From: CAVRIA01 sp963721115
GTDB lineage: Bacteria > Desulfobacterota > Binatia > HRBIN30 > CADEER01
Direction of reading: 5' to 3'
Length of the DNA: 64,000 nt
Assembly (NCBI GenBank): GCA_963721115.1
Contig: CAVRIA010000006.1
Location: 744,001 to 808,000 of the forward strand
Both the position numbers and the translations under genes were made by a program. Position 1 is the stretch's first letter; each line of letters opens with the position of its first letter. Below, piece after piece: positions 1 through 8,791 of the stretch. The notes below the pieces were generated by a model. The model was not told where the DNA came from and searched no databases. It was given only the letters and a program-made list of their open reading frames with translations.

Positions 1-347
1 TCGACGACCAGGGAGTTGCAGAAGAGACACGGATGATCGAGCTGCGCCATCAAGGGCGCCGCGAACTCGTAGAACGTGTCCGAGAGAATCACGACCTGAT
101 GGCGGGATCGGAGCCATGACAGGAACTCACGTGCTCCCTCGAGCGGCCCCATTCTTCCGATCACGGCTTGGATTTCCTGCAGCTTGATGCCCCGCTCGTC
201 GAGGATGTCCAATCGGAAGCGCATCAGCTTGTCGTAATTCGGCTCCTCCCGGGTCGTGCGGCGAAGAGCTTCGATCCCCGTCGCCTTGGCGACGTTGATC
301 CAGATTTCCGGTACGAGCACGCCTTCCAAGTCGAGACAGGCGATCAT
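1..347 (-). CDS. thrH: ThrH: bifunctional phosphoserine phosphatase / homoserine phosphotransferase (3' end missing)
   Basis: The reverse strand from an ATG at 347 reads MIACLDLEGVLVPEIWINVA and continues to the window edge without a stop, so only about the first 115 residues are present. DLEGVL is the HAD nucleophile motif I (DxxxxV/L), and SDTFYEF is motif II with its serine. These sequences and the intervening AxTGIxxLRRTTR and ILDERGIKL blocks match ThrH of Pseudomonas, which dephosphorylates phosphoserine and can transfer phosphate to homoserine (family knowledge). No frame break is visible. It is followed upstream by a DUF983 gene on the same strand, about 70 bp away. The identification rests on recognised motifs; ordinary SerB is less likely because SerB lacks the VPEIW extension. 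Confidence 0.85.
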   Translation of the reverse strand, partial: MIACLDLEGVLVPEIWINVAKATGIEALRRTTREEPNYDKLMRFRLDILDERGIKLQEIQAVIGRMGPLEGAREFLSWLRSRHQVVILSDTFYEFAAPLMAQLDHPCLFCNSLVV

Positions 348-416
348 GGCGCCTCGCTACCGGTTCCGGCGGCGGCAGTTCAAGCGTGCGCGCGTCTTCT
401 CGGCGCCGTCTTCGGT

Positions 417-707
417 TCAGCGCACGCGGCGCAGTGGAGGAGGCGGGCGCTCTTGCGGATCGATCAGGCAATCGAACGTCAGCCACAAGCTCTTGGCGTG
501 TCGGTAGAAGGCGAAGGGGAAGAGTGCTGCGAAGGTCGTCCAGAGCACCAACTGTTCAGTCAGCGTGAGGGAGGTGAACTGCTCGAGAAGGAAGAAGCCC
601 GACAGCGCCATGACGACCGTTACGCCGTAGTTGATGTAGATCGCGCCGATAAAGTAGCCAGCTTCCCGTTCGAACCGCAGCCGGCACTGAGGGCATGCGG
701 CGCGCAT
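417..707 (-). CDS. DUF983 family zinc-ribbon membrane protein, N-terminus uncertain
   Basis: The protein has a CPxC pair followed by FEREAGYFIGAIYINYG, the DUF983 signature, then two hydrophobic segments (about residues 19-41 and 50-68). The in-frame DNA upstream of the ATG at 707 also encodes LRLRCPRCGGPQLFEGAFR, which supplies the first zinc-ribbon CxxC expected in this family. The real gene therefore starts further upstream, but no ATG/GTG/TTG occurs in that frame before a stop at 813-815. An ATG near 801 lies in a different frame, so a one-base error near 775-790 would give a normal start. The function of DUF983 is unknown; members are small inner-membrane proteins. It lies between thrH and the broken beta-helix gene on the same strand. 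Confidence 0.7.
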   Translation of the reverse strand: MRAACPQCRLRFEREAGYFIGAIYINYGVTVVMALSGFFLLEQFTSLTLTEQLVLWTTFAALFPFAFYRHAKSLWLTFDCLIDPQERPPPPLRRVR

Positions 708-812
708 TCGGAATGCTCCTTCGAAGAGCTGCGGACCTCCGCAGCGCGGGCAGCGAAGCCGCAGGCCGTTTCGCAGTGTAGTCCAGATCGACGAGTCGGC
801 ATGACCCTTGAC

Positions 813-2819
813 CTAGGGATTCGCCGGATCGACCGGCGAGGTACAGAACGAGGCGCGGCCGAAACCGATTGAGCGTACGGGTTTTGACGGCGAGAGTGAC
901 CGGAGACACGCACGTAAACGGCGCCCTCACGACCAGCATCGTCGGGGTGACGGCGACCACATCCGCGGGCTGGCGATCAATCAGAACACAGTTCCCGCGC
1001 ACTGGCCGACAGGTATTGAGTGTGGCGATGGTGGCACAGTCGCGCGCCGGGGCCATTGCCATCGATGGCGTCGAAACCGGTGCCGTAGAGGCGCACCAGA
1101 TCTCCCTGGGCAGCGAACGACGGGCTCACCTCAATGATTCGTGGTGCGTGTCGCTGCCGGGCCGGTCGTGGGGAAGAGCTGTCGACCTCGCCTCCCGCTG
1201 CATCGACGAAGACATCCTGGGCAGCGATGGCGGTTTCGTCGCATCTCCATCCATGACCGCAGTGCTCCCACTGATTGCCGATTGCGCCGACCGGATACGG
1301 GGAGAGGTTGCGCAAGTTCGTATCGTCCGGCGGGTTCTTGTCGCCGTTGAAAGCAAAGGTATTGTCGCCGGGGGAATCGGTGCGGCCGAGGTCGGCCTGG
1401 GAAAAATCCCCGATCACGACGCCCGCGTCGAGATTCTTGACGATCGCTAATCCCCGCGCGTCCGCGAAGGCCGAGAGCCCGGCCGCGTCCAAGACTCCCA
1501 ATCCAAACCGCTGTCCCGTCCGGGGGTGCCGTTCCCGCAGACATAATCGTCGCGCAAGGCCGCGTCGGAGCGGCTGCGTACGGAAATACCCCGCAGCGAG
1601 TTGCTTCGGCTGATATTGCCGCGCGTGTCCAAGCGGGCGGCGAGCGGCGAGAAATTATCTGGTCCATTGGCGGCCAGTCCGTTGGCGCTGTTGGTGCCGG
1701 CGTTGTTCTCGACCAGATTTTCGATTGCGTTCAGCTGTCCGCCCAATGTAGCCTGGAGGCCGCCATCGGAGTTGGCGTGCACGTGACATCTCCTCCACCA
1801 GAGCCACAGCTCCGTTCGACACCTTGATCCCCTTGTCGAAGGCTCCGGTTACCTCGCAGCGATGGACGACATTCTCCCCTTCGATTCCGGCGTCACCTCG
1901 AATTGCGATTCCGTCGTCACCGCACATGCCCAAAGGGCGGTCGGGAGTGGGTGTGAGGCAGTTGCCGTCGACGACGCATCCCACCCCGCCGTCACCGCAA
2001 AGCTGGATGGCGCGGCCGGTGACCCGGAGCGAATCGAGGAGGTTCCGATGTGCCCGCGGACCTTCAATGAGTAGGGTGTCACTGTTGCCGCCGACGTTGC
2101 GTAGGTCCAGACCGCGCACGGTGTTGTCGGAACCGGTGATCTTGAGAGCCGCCACATTGAAACCATTCCCATCGATGACCCCGAGCGTGGGGGCGTCCGT
2201 CGATGTCGAAAGCGTCGATCGTCACGTTGCCGGTGCTCAGCTCGGGCAGCGCTCCGGACAGGACGATCGTTCCGGCGAGATCAGGCGAGAATTGAATCAG
2301 TGCGGGTTTCAGGGCGGCCTCGGCGAGCTGAATCGCCTGCCTCAAGCATCCGGTACAGGTCTCATCATCCGCCAAGGAGGTCACGGTCGTCACCGAGCGA
2401 TAGAGTGGCCAATCCATCTTGGTCCCGCCCGCCGAGCTGTCGAGGAGCAGTTGCTGGCGCCCCTGGAATTGTCCGGTTGCCGGCCCTGCGGTGACTAGAA
2501 TTCGATGCATCCAAATCCCCGGTTGGAGCGTGGGAATGGTTGCCTGGCAGGAGTCCGCCCGGGATGGGTCGCAGTGAAGGCGTACCGCGTATCCGCTCTT
2601 CAGCGCTCCTTGTCCCGATGATTGGCAAGACGGCGAATCCAGAGTGCCGAACGCCAGACTTGTGAATTCGGCGGACTGCGAGGCGGGCGGCAGAAGTCGG
2701 ATCACCAGGCTGGCACCCGGAGCGGGGCATTGGGCTGCCTTGACGGCAGTCCCTGCACCTGCCGAAATCAGCGCCAGCAGTGCCGCCGTTCGGACAAACC
2801 AGAAGATCGGGGAACGCAC
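813..2819 (-). pseudogene. Secreted right-handed beta-helix / TIG-domain protein, broken by at least four frameshifts
   Basis: Five reading-frame segments join into one plausible protein. Order on the minus strand: a GTG at 2819 opens a signal peptide (FWFVRTAALLALISAGAG...AVKAA|Q); then an extracellular region with LADDETCTGCLRQAIQLAE, typical of secreted beta-helix proteins; then parallel beta-helix turns (SDNTVRGLDLRNVGG, KGIKVSNGAVALVEE, LNAIENLVENNAGTNSANG); then an IPT/TIG domain (PRIIEVSPSFAAQGDLVRLYGTGFDAI). The breaks lie near 2190 (one extra base in a C/G run of five), 1783 (extra base), 1522-1526 (missing base in a G run) and 1063 (extra base). Each segment keeps codon quality without internal stops, so either the decay is recent or the breaks are sequencing indels. 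The 3' end is uncertain; I place it at the TAG at 813-815. Confidence 0.65.
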
Positions 2820-2931
2820 TTGGTAATACTGGGACGAGGAACCGGGAAAGTTCAAGACATGGAGGGGGTCCCGCCTCCGTATGATCGAGGCTATGCCGAG
2901 AATCAGTGAGTCGCCGTTCCGGGAAAGGGCC

Positions 2932-2960
2932 TTCTCCAAGCCGAGAATCGGCTTGGAGAA
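2932..2960. repeat. Perfect 13-bp inverted repeat (hairpin), divergent region upstream of nifJ
   Basis: The arms 2932-2944 and 2948-2960 are exact reverse complements with a GAA loop. No T-run follows on either strand, so it does not look like an ordinary intrinsic terminator. The region 2820-3149 holds no gene that I can support. It separates the divergent beta-helix gene and nifJ and should contain both promoters. Confidence 0.7.
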
Positions 2961-2981
2961 CCGGGTTAACACCGCCCCCGG

Positions 2982-3021
2982 ACATCCTGCCGAGAGATGG
3001 GCCCGTTTCTTGGCAGGATGT
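2982..3021. repeat. 10-bp inverted repeat with 20-nt spacer upstream of nifJ
   Basis: ACATCCTGCC (2982-2991) and GGCAGGATGT (3012-3021) are exact reverse complements around a spacer containing GGGCCC. The half-site spacing would suit an RNA stem-loop or a dyad operator. No regulator gene sits beside it to assign. Confidence 0.5.
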
Positions 3022-3149
3022 GTGCAGCAGTTTGGGATGATTTCGCTCGAGGCCCCAGTTCGTCGCTCTTGGGTGCCGGCCACATTGCTTCCGGTGCGGC
3101 CCCCCGGTCGTTGGCGGCGAATGTCACCCGGATGCCGATGGAGGAAGGA

Positions 3150-6100
3150 ATGAGTGCGAAGCGCATGGTCACGATCGATGCAAACGAGGCGGCCGCATCG
3201 GTCGCCCACCGTATGAGCGAGGTGTGCGCGATCTATCCGATTACTCCCTCTTCGCCGATGGGAGAGTTCGCCGATGAGTGGTCCGCGCACGGCCGTCGGA
3301 ACATTTGGGGTACGATTCCCGACGTCGTGGAGATGCAATCGGAAGGGGGGGCTGCCGGTGCGGTTCACGGAGCGCTCCAAGCAGGCGCGGTGACCACGAC
3401 CTTCACCGCCTCGCAAGGGCTGCTGCTGATGATTCCCAACATGTACAAGATTGCGGGTGAGCTGACCGCCTTTTGTATGCACGTCTCGGCGCGCACAGTC
3501 GCGACGCATGCCCTGTCGATTTTTGGGGACCACTCAGACGTCATGGCCTGTCGGGCCACGGGGTTCGCGATGCTGGCGGCTGGGTCGGGACAGGAGGTCC
3601 ACGACTTCGCCTGCATAGCGCAAGCGGCCACCTTGCGCTGTCGGATCCCATTTCTCCACTTCTTCGACGGCTTTCGTACCTCTCACGAAGTGACGAAGCT
3701 CGAGGAGCTGACCGATGACGATCTGCGCTTCATGGTTCCAGATGAGTTGGTATCGGCTCATCGGCAGCGTGCGTTGACGCCGGACCGCCCGGTTTTGCGT
3801 GGAAGCGCTCAGAATCCCGACACGTTCTTTCAGGCTCGGGAGGCCTGCAACCGCTACTACGATGAGTGTCCGGCCATACTCCGGGAGTTGATGCAGCGCT
3901 TCGCGAAACGTACCGGGCGCGCTTACCATTCATTCGACTACGCCGGAGATCCCAAGGCGGAACGCGTGATCGTCCTGATGGGTTCCGGGGCCGAGACGGC
4001 GCACGAGACGGTCGACTGGCTCAATGAGCGCGGCGAGAAGGTGGGCGTCCTCAAGGTGCGCCTCTTCCGTCCGTTCTCCTGCCGCGATTTCGTGTCTGCC
4101 TTGCCGCCCTCGGTGCGTGCACTCGCCGTTCTCGACCGCACGAAAGAGCCCGGAGCTGCGGGCGAGCCGCTCTATCTCGACGTGGTGACCGCCCTGCATG
4201 AGATGCGGGAGGCTGGCCTCTCGCCGCTGACCCAAGAGCCCCGTGTGATCGGCGGGCGATACGGCCTGTCCTCCAAAGAGTTTACGCCGGCGGCGGTCAA
4301 AGCGGTGTTCGACGAGCTGGCCCGCGAGAGGTCCAAGAATCATTTTACGGTCGGGATCGTCGACGACGTGACGCACACCTCACTCGCGGTCGATCCCGAG
4401 TTCGACATCGAGGCCGACCAGGTGGTGCGGGCGATCTTCTTCGGCCTCGGCTCGGACGGAACTGTCGGTGCCAACAAGAATTCCATCAAGATCATCGGCG
4501 AGGAGACCTCGAACTTCGCGCAGGGGTATTTCGTGTACGATTCGAAGAAGGCGGGTGCTGTCACGATCTCCCATCTCCGTTTCGGACCGCGCCCGATTCG
4601 CTCCGCCTACCTGGTCAAACGCGCCAGCTTCGTGGGCTGCCACCAGTTCGGCTTCCTGGATCGCTATGACGTGCTCGATCGCGCTGCGGAGGGAGCGGTG
4701 TTCCTTGTCAATTCAGAGTACGGTCCGGCCGACGTATGGGACCAACTGCCGAAGGAGGTGCAGGAACAGATTCTCGAGAAGCGATTGCAGTTCTACGTCA
4801 TCGACGCATACCGCGTGGCGAAGAACAACGGGATGGGTAGGCGGATCAACACCATCATGCAGACGTGCTTCTTTGCCATCTCGGGGGTGCTCCCCCGGGA
4901 GCAGGCCATCGCCCAGATCAAGCGGGCAATCGAGAAGACTTACGGGAAGCGGGGGAAGGAGGTCGTGGCGCGAAACTTCGCCGCCGTGGACGACACGCTT
5001 GCGCATCTCCATCGCGTGACGCTGCCGCCGCGGGCGACCGCGACGCGTGTTCGCCCTCCGATCGTGCCGGCGGAGGCACCGGACTTCGTTCGCAGGGTCA
5101 CGGCGGTCATGCTTGCGAACCAGGGGGATCTGCTTCCGGTGAGCGCGTTCCCAGTCGACGGGACGTGGCCCACGGGTACGGCCAAGTGGGAGAAGCGCAA
5201 CATTGCCATGGAAATTCCCATCTGGGACCCCGACGTATGCATTCAGTGCAACAAGTGCGCAATGGTTTGCCCTCATGCGACCATCCGCGCCAAGGTGTAC
5301 GAGGGAGCACATTTGGCGGACGCTCCGACCTCCTTCCGAAGCATCGACTACCGCGCCGCAGACTTCAAAGGCATGAAGTACACGATTCAAGTGGCGCCGG
5401 AGGATTGCACCGGTTGCGGGCTGTGCGTTCAGGTCTGCCCGGCGAAAGACAAGTCGAATCCCAGACACAAGGCCATCGACATGGAGCCGCAGACCGCGCA
5501 TCGAGAGGTCGAGCGCGCGAGCTACACCTTCTTTCTGGGGCTCCCCGATCCGGAGCGCTCCTCCGTGAAGATCGACAACAAGGGTGCGCAGTTCTTGGAG
5601 CCGCTCTTCGAGTACTCCGGAGCCTGTGCGGGTTGTGGGGAGACACCATACATCAAGTTGGTTACGCAGCTTTTCGGGGATCGGGCGCTGATTGCGAATG
5701 CCACGGGCTGCTCGTCGATTTACGGGGGGAACCTTCCGACCACACCGTACACCACGGACCGTCACGGTCGCGGTCCAGCCTGGTCGAACTCCCTGTTCGA
5801 GGACAACGCCGAGTTCGGGTTCGGTTTTCGACTCGCGCTCGATGCGCACCGCGCCCACGCCGTCCAGCTTCTGACCGATCTGAGCGGCGTCGTTGGCGAC
5901 GTGCTCGTCGGCGAGCTCCTGAACGCCGACGAGAGTTCCGAGGTAGGTATAGCCCAGCAGCGGGAGCGCGTTGCCGCGTTGCGTGCCACGCTGATCGGTG
6001 TGCACTCCGAAAATGCGCGTCGTCTCGAATCCCTTGCCGACTACCTCGTCAAGAAGAGCGTCTGGCTGATTGGAGGGGATGGCTGGGCGTACGACATCGG

Positions 6101-6743
6101 GTACGGCGGTCTGGATCACGTTATCTCGATGACTCGCGACGTCAATCTCCTGGTGCTGGATACGGAGGTCTACTCCAATACCGGTGGCCAACAGTCCAAG
6201 GCCACGCCGATCGGTGCCGCCGCCAAATTCGCAGTCGCCGGAAAATCAACGGGCAAGAAGGATCTCGGAATGATGGCCATGAGCTACGGGCACGTGTACG
6301 TGGCGCGCGTGGCTTTCGGCGCCAAGGACCTGCAGACCGTGCGCGCCTTTTGCGAAGCCGAATCGTACCCGGGACCTTCGCTGATCATCGCCTACAGTCA
6401 CTGCATTGCGCACGGCTATGATCTCGTTCACGGTGCGGACCAGCAGAAGTTGGCCGTAGATTCGGGGATTTGGCCCCTCTATCGGTTCGATCCCCGGCGT
6501 CTGTCGCACGGCGAACCGCCCCTCATCCTGGATTCGGGACCTTCCAAGGCGAAAGCCATCGATTACATGCGGAACGAGACCCGCTTTCGGATGGTCGAAA
6601 AGATCGATCCGAAGCGGTTTCAGCATTTCCTCGTCGAAGCCCAGCGTCAGGCCGAGCAGCGGGTGGCCGTCTATCGCCAACTCGCTGGCATTACCGTGCC
6701 TCTCGTTGGCATCGAAGACGTCACCAGTCCGCAGGAGGCGTAG
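3150..6743 (+). CDS. nifJ: Pyruvate:ferredoxin (flavodoxin) oxidoreductase, single-chain NifJ type
   Basis: 1197 residues, the usual size of the fused enzyme that converts pyruvate and CoA to acetyl-CoA and CO2 while reducing ferredoxin or flavodoxin. The start ATG at 3150 follows GGAGGAAGGA; upstream in-frame codons lack family similarity. The N-terminal domain I has YPITPSSPMGE. Two 4Fe-4S cysteine sets occur near residues 696 (CIQCNKCAMVCP) and 752 (CTGCGLCVQVCP). The third, catalytic-domain cluster cysteines begin near 824 (GACAGCGE). The thiamine diphosphate-binding region is near 975 (GGDGWAYDIGYGG), followed by NTGGQQSKATP. All key residues appear intact, so the enzyme should be active in the cytoplasm. 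It is followed after one nucleotide by a dihydroorotate dehydrogenase-like gene, implying coupled translation. Confidence 0.95.
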   Translation: MSAKRMVTIDANEAAASVAHRMSEVCAIYPITPSSPMGEFADEWSAHGRRNIWGTIPDVVEMQSEGGAAGAVHGALQAGAVTTTFTASQGLLLMIPNMYKIAGELTAFCMHVSARTVATHALSIFGDHSDVMACRATGFAMLAAGSGQEVHDFACIAQAATLRCRIPFLHFFDGFRTSHEVTKLEELTDDDLRFMVPDELVSAHRQRALTPDRPVLRGSAQNPDTFFQAREACNRYYDECPAILRELMQRFAKRTGRAYHSFDYAGDPKAERVIVLMGSGAETAHETVDWLNERGEKVGVLKVRLFRPFSCRDFVSALPPSVRALAVLDRTKEPGAAGEPLYLDVVTALHEMREAGLSPLTQEPRVIGGRYGLSSKEFTPAAVKAVFDELARERSKNHFTVGIVDDVTHTSLAVDPEFDIEADQVVRAIFFGLGSDGTVGANKNSIKIIGEETSNFAQGYFVYDSKKAGAVTISHLRFGPRPIRSAYLVKRASFVGCHQFGFLDRYDVLDRAAEGAVFLVNSEYGPADVWDQLPKEVQEQILEKRLQFYVIDAYRVAKNNGMGRRINTIMQTCFFAISGVLPREQAIAQIKRAIEKTYGKRGKEVVARNFAAVDDTLAHLHRVTLPPRATATRVRPPIVPAEAPDFVRRVTAVMLANQGDLLPVSAFPVDGTWPTGTAKWEKRNIAMEIPIWDPDVCIQCNKCAMVCPHATIRAKVYEGAHLADAPTSFRSIDYRAADFKGMKYTIQVAPEDCTGCGLCVQVCPAKDKSNPRHKAIDMEPQTAHREVERASYTFFLGLPDPERSSVKIDNKGAQFLEPLFEYSGACAGCGETPYIKLVTQLFGDRALIANATGCSSIYGGNLPTTPYTTDRHGRGPAWSNSLFEDNAEFGFGFRLALDAHRAHAVQLLTDLSGVVGDVLVGELLNADESSEVGIAQQRERVAALRATLIGVHSENARRLESLADYLVKKSVWLIGGDGWAYDIGYGGLDHVISMTRDVNLLVLDTEVYSNTGGQQSKATPIGAAAKFAVAGKSTGKKDLGMMAMSYGHVYVARVAFGAKDLQTVRAFCEAESYPGPSLIIAYSHCIAHGYDLVHGADQQKLAVDSGIWPLYRFDPRRLSHGEPPLILDSGPSKAKAIDYMRNETRFRMVEKIDPKRFQHFLVEAQRQAEQRVAVYRQLAGITVPLVGIEDVTSPQEA

Positions 6744-6744
6744 G

Positions 6745-7734
6745 ATGGATCTCTCGACCACGTACCTAGGTTTCCGGCTTCCACATCCACTGATGCCCGG
6801 TGCCTCGCCGGCGGTCGACGACCTCGACGCCGTGCGGCAGTTGGAGGACGCGGGCGCGTCGGTGATCGTCATGCACTCGCTCTTCGAAGAGCAGATCACC
6901 GGGGAGCAGTTGGCGACGACTCGCCACATGGACACTCCTGCCGAGTCCTTCGCCGAGGCGCTATCCTACCTGCCGAGCCCCGAATCCTTTCGCCTCGGAC
7001 CGGACGAATACCTGGAACAGATTCGCCGCATCAAGGAAGCCGTTGCCATTCCGGTCATCGGGTCGCTCAACGGCGTCACGGAAGGCGGATGGCTGGACTA
7101 CGCGACGCTGATGCAGGACGCCGGAGCGGATGCGTTGGAGCTGAATATGTATCTCCTCGCAACCGATCCCGATGAAACTGGGGAAAGCATCGAGCGACGC
7201 ATGGTGTCCATGCTGCGGGCCGTGAAGGCTGCTGTGCGGGTGCCCGTTGCGGTGAAGCTGTCCCCCTTCTTTTCGTCGCTGGCGCATCTGGCGCGGCAGC
7301 TCGATGCTGCGGGCGCGGACGGGTTGATCCTATTCAATCGGTTCTACCAACCGGACATCGACGTGGAGGAGCTCGAAGTGAAAAGGACCCTCCATCTGTC
7401 CAACTCGTCGGAGCTCCTGCTTCGCCTGCGTTGGCTGGCCATTCTCTCCGGCAGGGTCGGTGCCGATCTGGCCGTCACTGGCGGAGTCCACAATGCGTTG
7501 GATGCGATCAAAGCCATCATGACCGGGGCCCATGCCGTGCAGATGGTTTCGGCGCTGTTGGAGCGGGGGCCTGACCGATTGCGCACGGTGCGGGAGAAAA
7601 TCGCGGAATGGATGGAGGAGCATGAGTACGAGTCGCTGGAGCAGATGTGCGGCAATATGAATCTTCTTCGCTGTCCGGACCCGAAGGCCTATGAACGCGC
7701 GAACTACATGCACATCTTACAGACCTGGTCTTGA
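6745..7734 (+). CDS. Dihydroorotate dehydrogenase-like flavoprotein
   Basis: 329 residues with a TIM-barrel FMN protein pattern related to class 1 dihydroorotate dehydrogenase: an N-terminal LGFRLPHPLMPGAS, ALELNMYLL, the lysine-containing VPVAVKLSPFF, DGLILFNRFYQPDID and the phosphate-binding VTGGVHNALDA...GAHAVQM. It starts one nucleotide after the nifJ stop, with GCAGGAGGCG inside the nifJ end as ribosome-binding site. Genes of this subfamily are commonly annotated 'dihydroorotate dehydrogenase-like' and often lie next to nifJ, so a role separate from pyrimidine synthesis is likely (inference). A partner PyrK-type subunit is not seen here. Its physiological substrate cannot be read from sequence. 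Confidence 0.85.
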   Translation: MDLSTTYLGFRLPHPLMPGASPAVDDLDAVRQLEDAGASVIVMHSLFEEQITGEQLATTRHMDTPAESFAEALSYLPSPESFRLGPDEYLEQIRRIKEAVAIPVIGSLNGVTEGGWLDYATLMQDAGADALELNMYLLATDPDETGESIERRMVSMLRAVKAAVRVPVAVKLSPFFSSLAHLARQLDAAGADGLILFNRFYQPDIDVEELEVKRTLHLSNSSELLLRLRWLAILSGRVGADLAVTGGVHNALDAIKAIMTGAHAVQMVSALLERGPDRLRTVREKIAEWMEEHEYESLEQMCGNMNLLRCPDPKAYERANYMHILQTWS

Positions 7735-7783
7735 GGATCGGCTTGAAGGATCGGCGTTTCGGGGTACCAGCGACAAACGGGAG

Positions 7784-8704
7784 TTAGTGCGAGAGCTGCT
7801 CGCGTACGGCCTCGATACTGGCACAATCGCTCGCCGAAAGGCGCTGCGCGTTGCGATCGATACGGCGGATGAGGCCGGACAGGACCTTGCCGGGTCCGAT
7901 TTCGACGAACGTCTCGATCTGATCGTCTGCGACGGCGCGTTCGATCAGCTCCGTCCACCTGACCGGGCGGCTCACTTGGCGCTTGAGCCCATCGCGCGCT
8001 TCTTCGGCCCGCTGCACCTTTCGCGCGTCGACATTGGTGTAGAGGGGGATCGCGAGATCATGGAACTCGACCTTCTGCAGATCCGCGGCGAGACGAGCTT
8101 CGACAGGCTGCATCAGGCGACAGTGGAAGGGCGCGCTCACCGGTAGCTCGACGACCTGACGGGCCCCCGCCTTGTCGGCCACCGCTCGCGTCGCATCCCG
8201 TGCCCCGGCGATCACGATCTGCCCCGGCGCGTTGTAGTTGGCGATGTCCACAACCCCGTCGACCTGGGCAATGGCGTTCAAGATGGTCTCCGTCTCGGCA
8301 CCGAGGAGCGCGATCATCACCCCCTCTCCGTTAGGGACGGCTTCCTGCATATACTGACCTCGCTTATGGACGAGCGTGACCGCGTCGCAGAATCTGATCG
8401 CGCCAGCCACTACCAGGGCGCTGTACTCCCCGAGGCTGTGACCGGCGACCAGCGCCGGTGTGAGGTCGAGAACACGTTGGATCACGATGCTGACGAGCAG
8501 GATGGCAGGCTGTGTGTTCGCCGTCCTGCGAAGCGCCTCTTCCGGCCCTTCGAGAATGATTCGCGACAGGTGGTATCCGAGGGCGTCGTCGGCCTCCGCT
8601 AGAAGGTCCCGTGCCACGGGGAAGCGATCGAAGACGTCTTGCGCCATGCCGACCACCTGCGATCCCTGTCCGGGAAACACGAACGCGGTATGGGCAAGCT
8701 GCAT
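7784..8704 (-). CDS. fabD: Malonyl-CoA:acyl carrier protein transacylase
   Basis: 306 residues. FVFPGQGSQ at the N-terminus, the nucleophile elbow GHSLGEYS (Ser90) and VSAPFHC with the catalytic histidine define FabD, which loads malonyl groups onto ACP for fatty-acid synthesis in the cytoplasm. The length is normal. It lies downstream of the aldolase gene on the same strand, with an 87-bp gap that holds a strong hairpin (8722-8759). Other fab genes are absent, so it is detached from a classical fab cluster. It converges with the nifJ pair, leaving about 50 bp between stops, where I see no obvious terminator. Confidence 0.95.
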   Translation of the reverse strand: MQLAHTAFVFPGQGSQVVGMAQDVFDRFPVARDLLAEADDALGYHLSRIILEGPEEALRRTANTQPAILLVSIVIQRVLDLTPALVAGHSLGEYSALVVAGAIRFCDAVTLVHKRGQYMQEAVPNGEGVMIALLGAETETILNAIAQVDGVVDIANYNAPGQIVIAGARDATRAVADKAGARQVVELPVSAPFHCRLMQPVEARLAADLQKVEFHDLAIPLYTNVDARKVQRAEEARDGLKRQVSRPVRWTELIERAVADDQIETFVEIGPGKVLSGLIRRIDRNAQRLSASDCASIEAVREQLSH

Positions 8705-8721
8705 CTCGCTTCCGATCCGGA

Positions 8722-8759
8722 CGAATGGCGCGACGCCCGCTTGGGCGCCGCGCCATTCG
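8722..8759 (-). promoter_or_regulatory. Strong stem-loop between the aldolase gene and fabD
   Basis: An 11-bp perfect outer stem (8722-8732 with 8749-8759), one A/C mismatch, then a 5-bp inner stem (8734-8738 with 8743-8747) and a four-base loop. It lies in the minus-strand transcript between the aldolase stop and the fabD start. It lacks a U-tract, so attenuation, RNA processing or 3'-end protection is more likely than simple termination (inference). Confidence 0.55.
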
Positions 8760-8791
8760 CGCCAGTGGGGGTCTGGCCGCGAATCGCCGGC

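Noticed and set aside
2997..3149. Longer N-terminus for NifJ
   Set aside because: In-frame but unconserved, lacks a Shine-Dalgarno sequence and runs through the inverted repeats; ATG 3150 has GGAGGAAGGA and matches the family start.
4713..6191. A 492-codon minus-strand frame inside nifJ
   Set aside because: It lies entirely antisense to a continuous, motif-complete NifJ and has no recognisable protein features.
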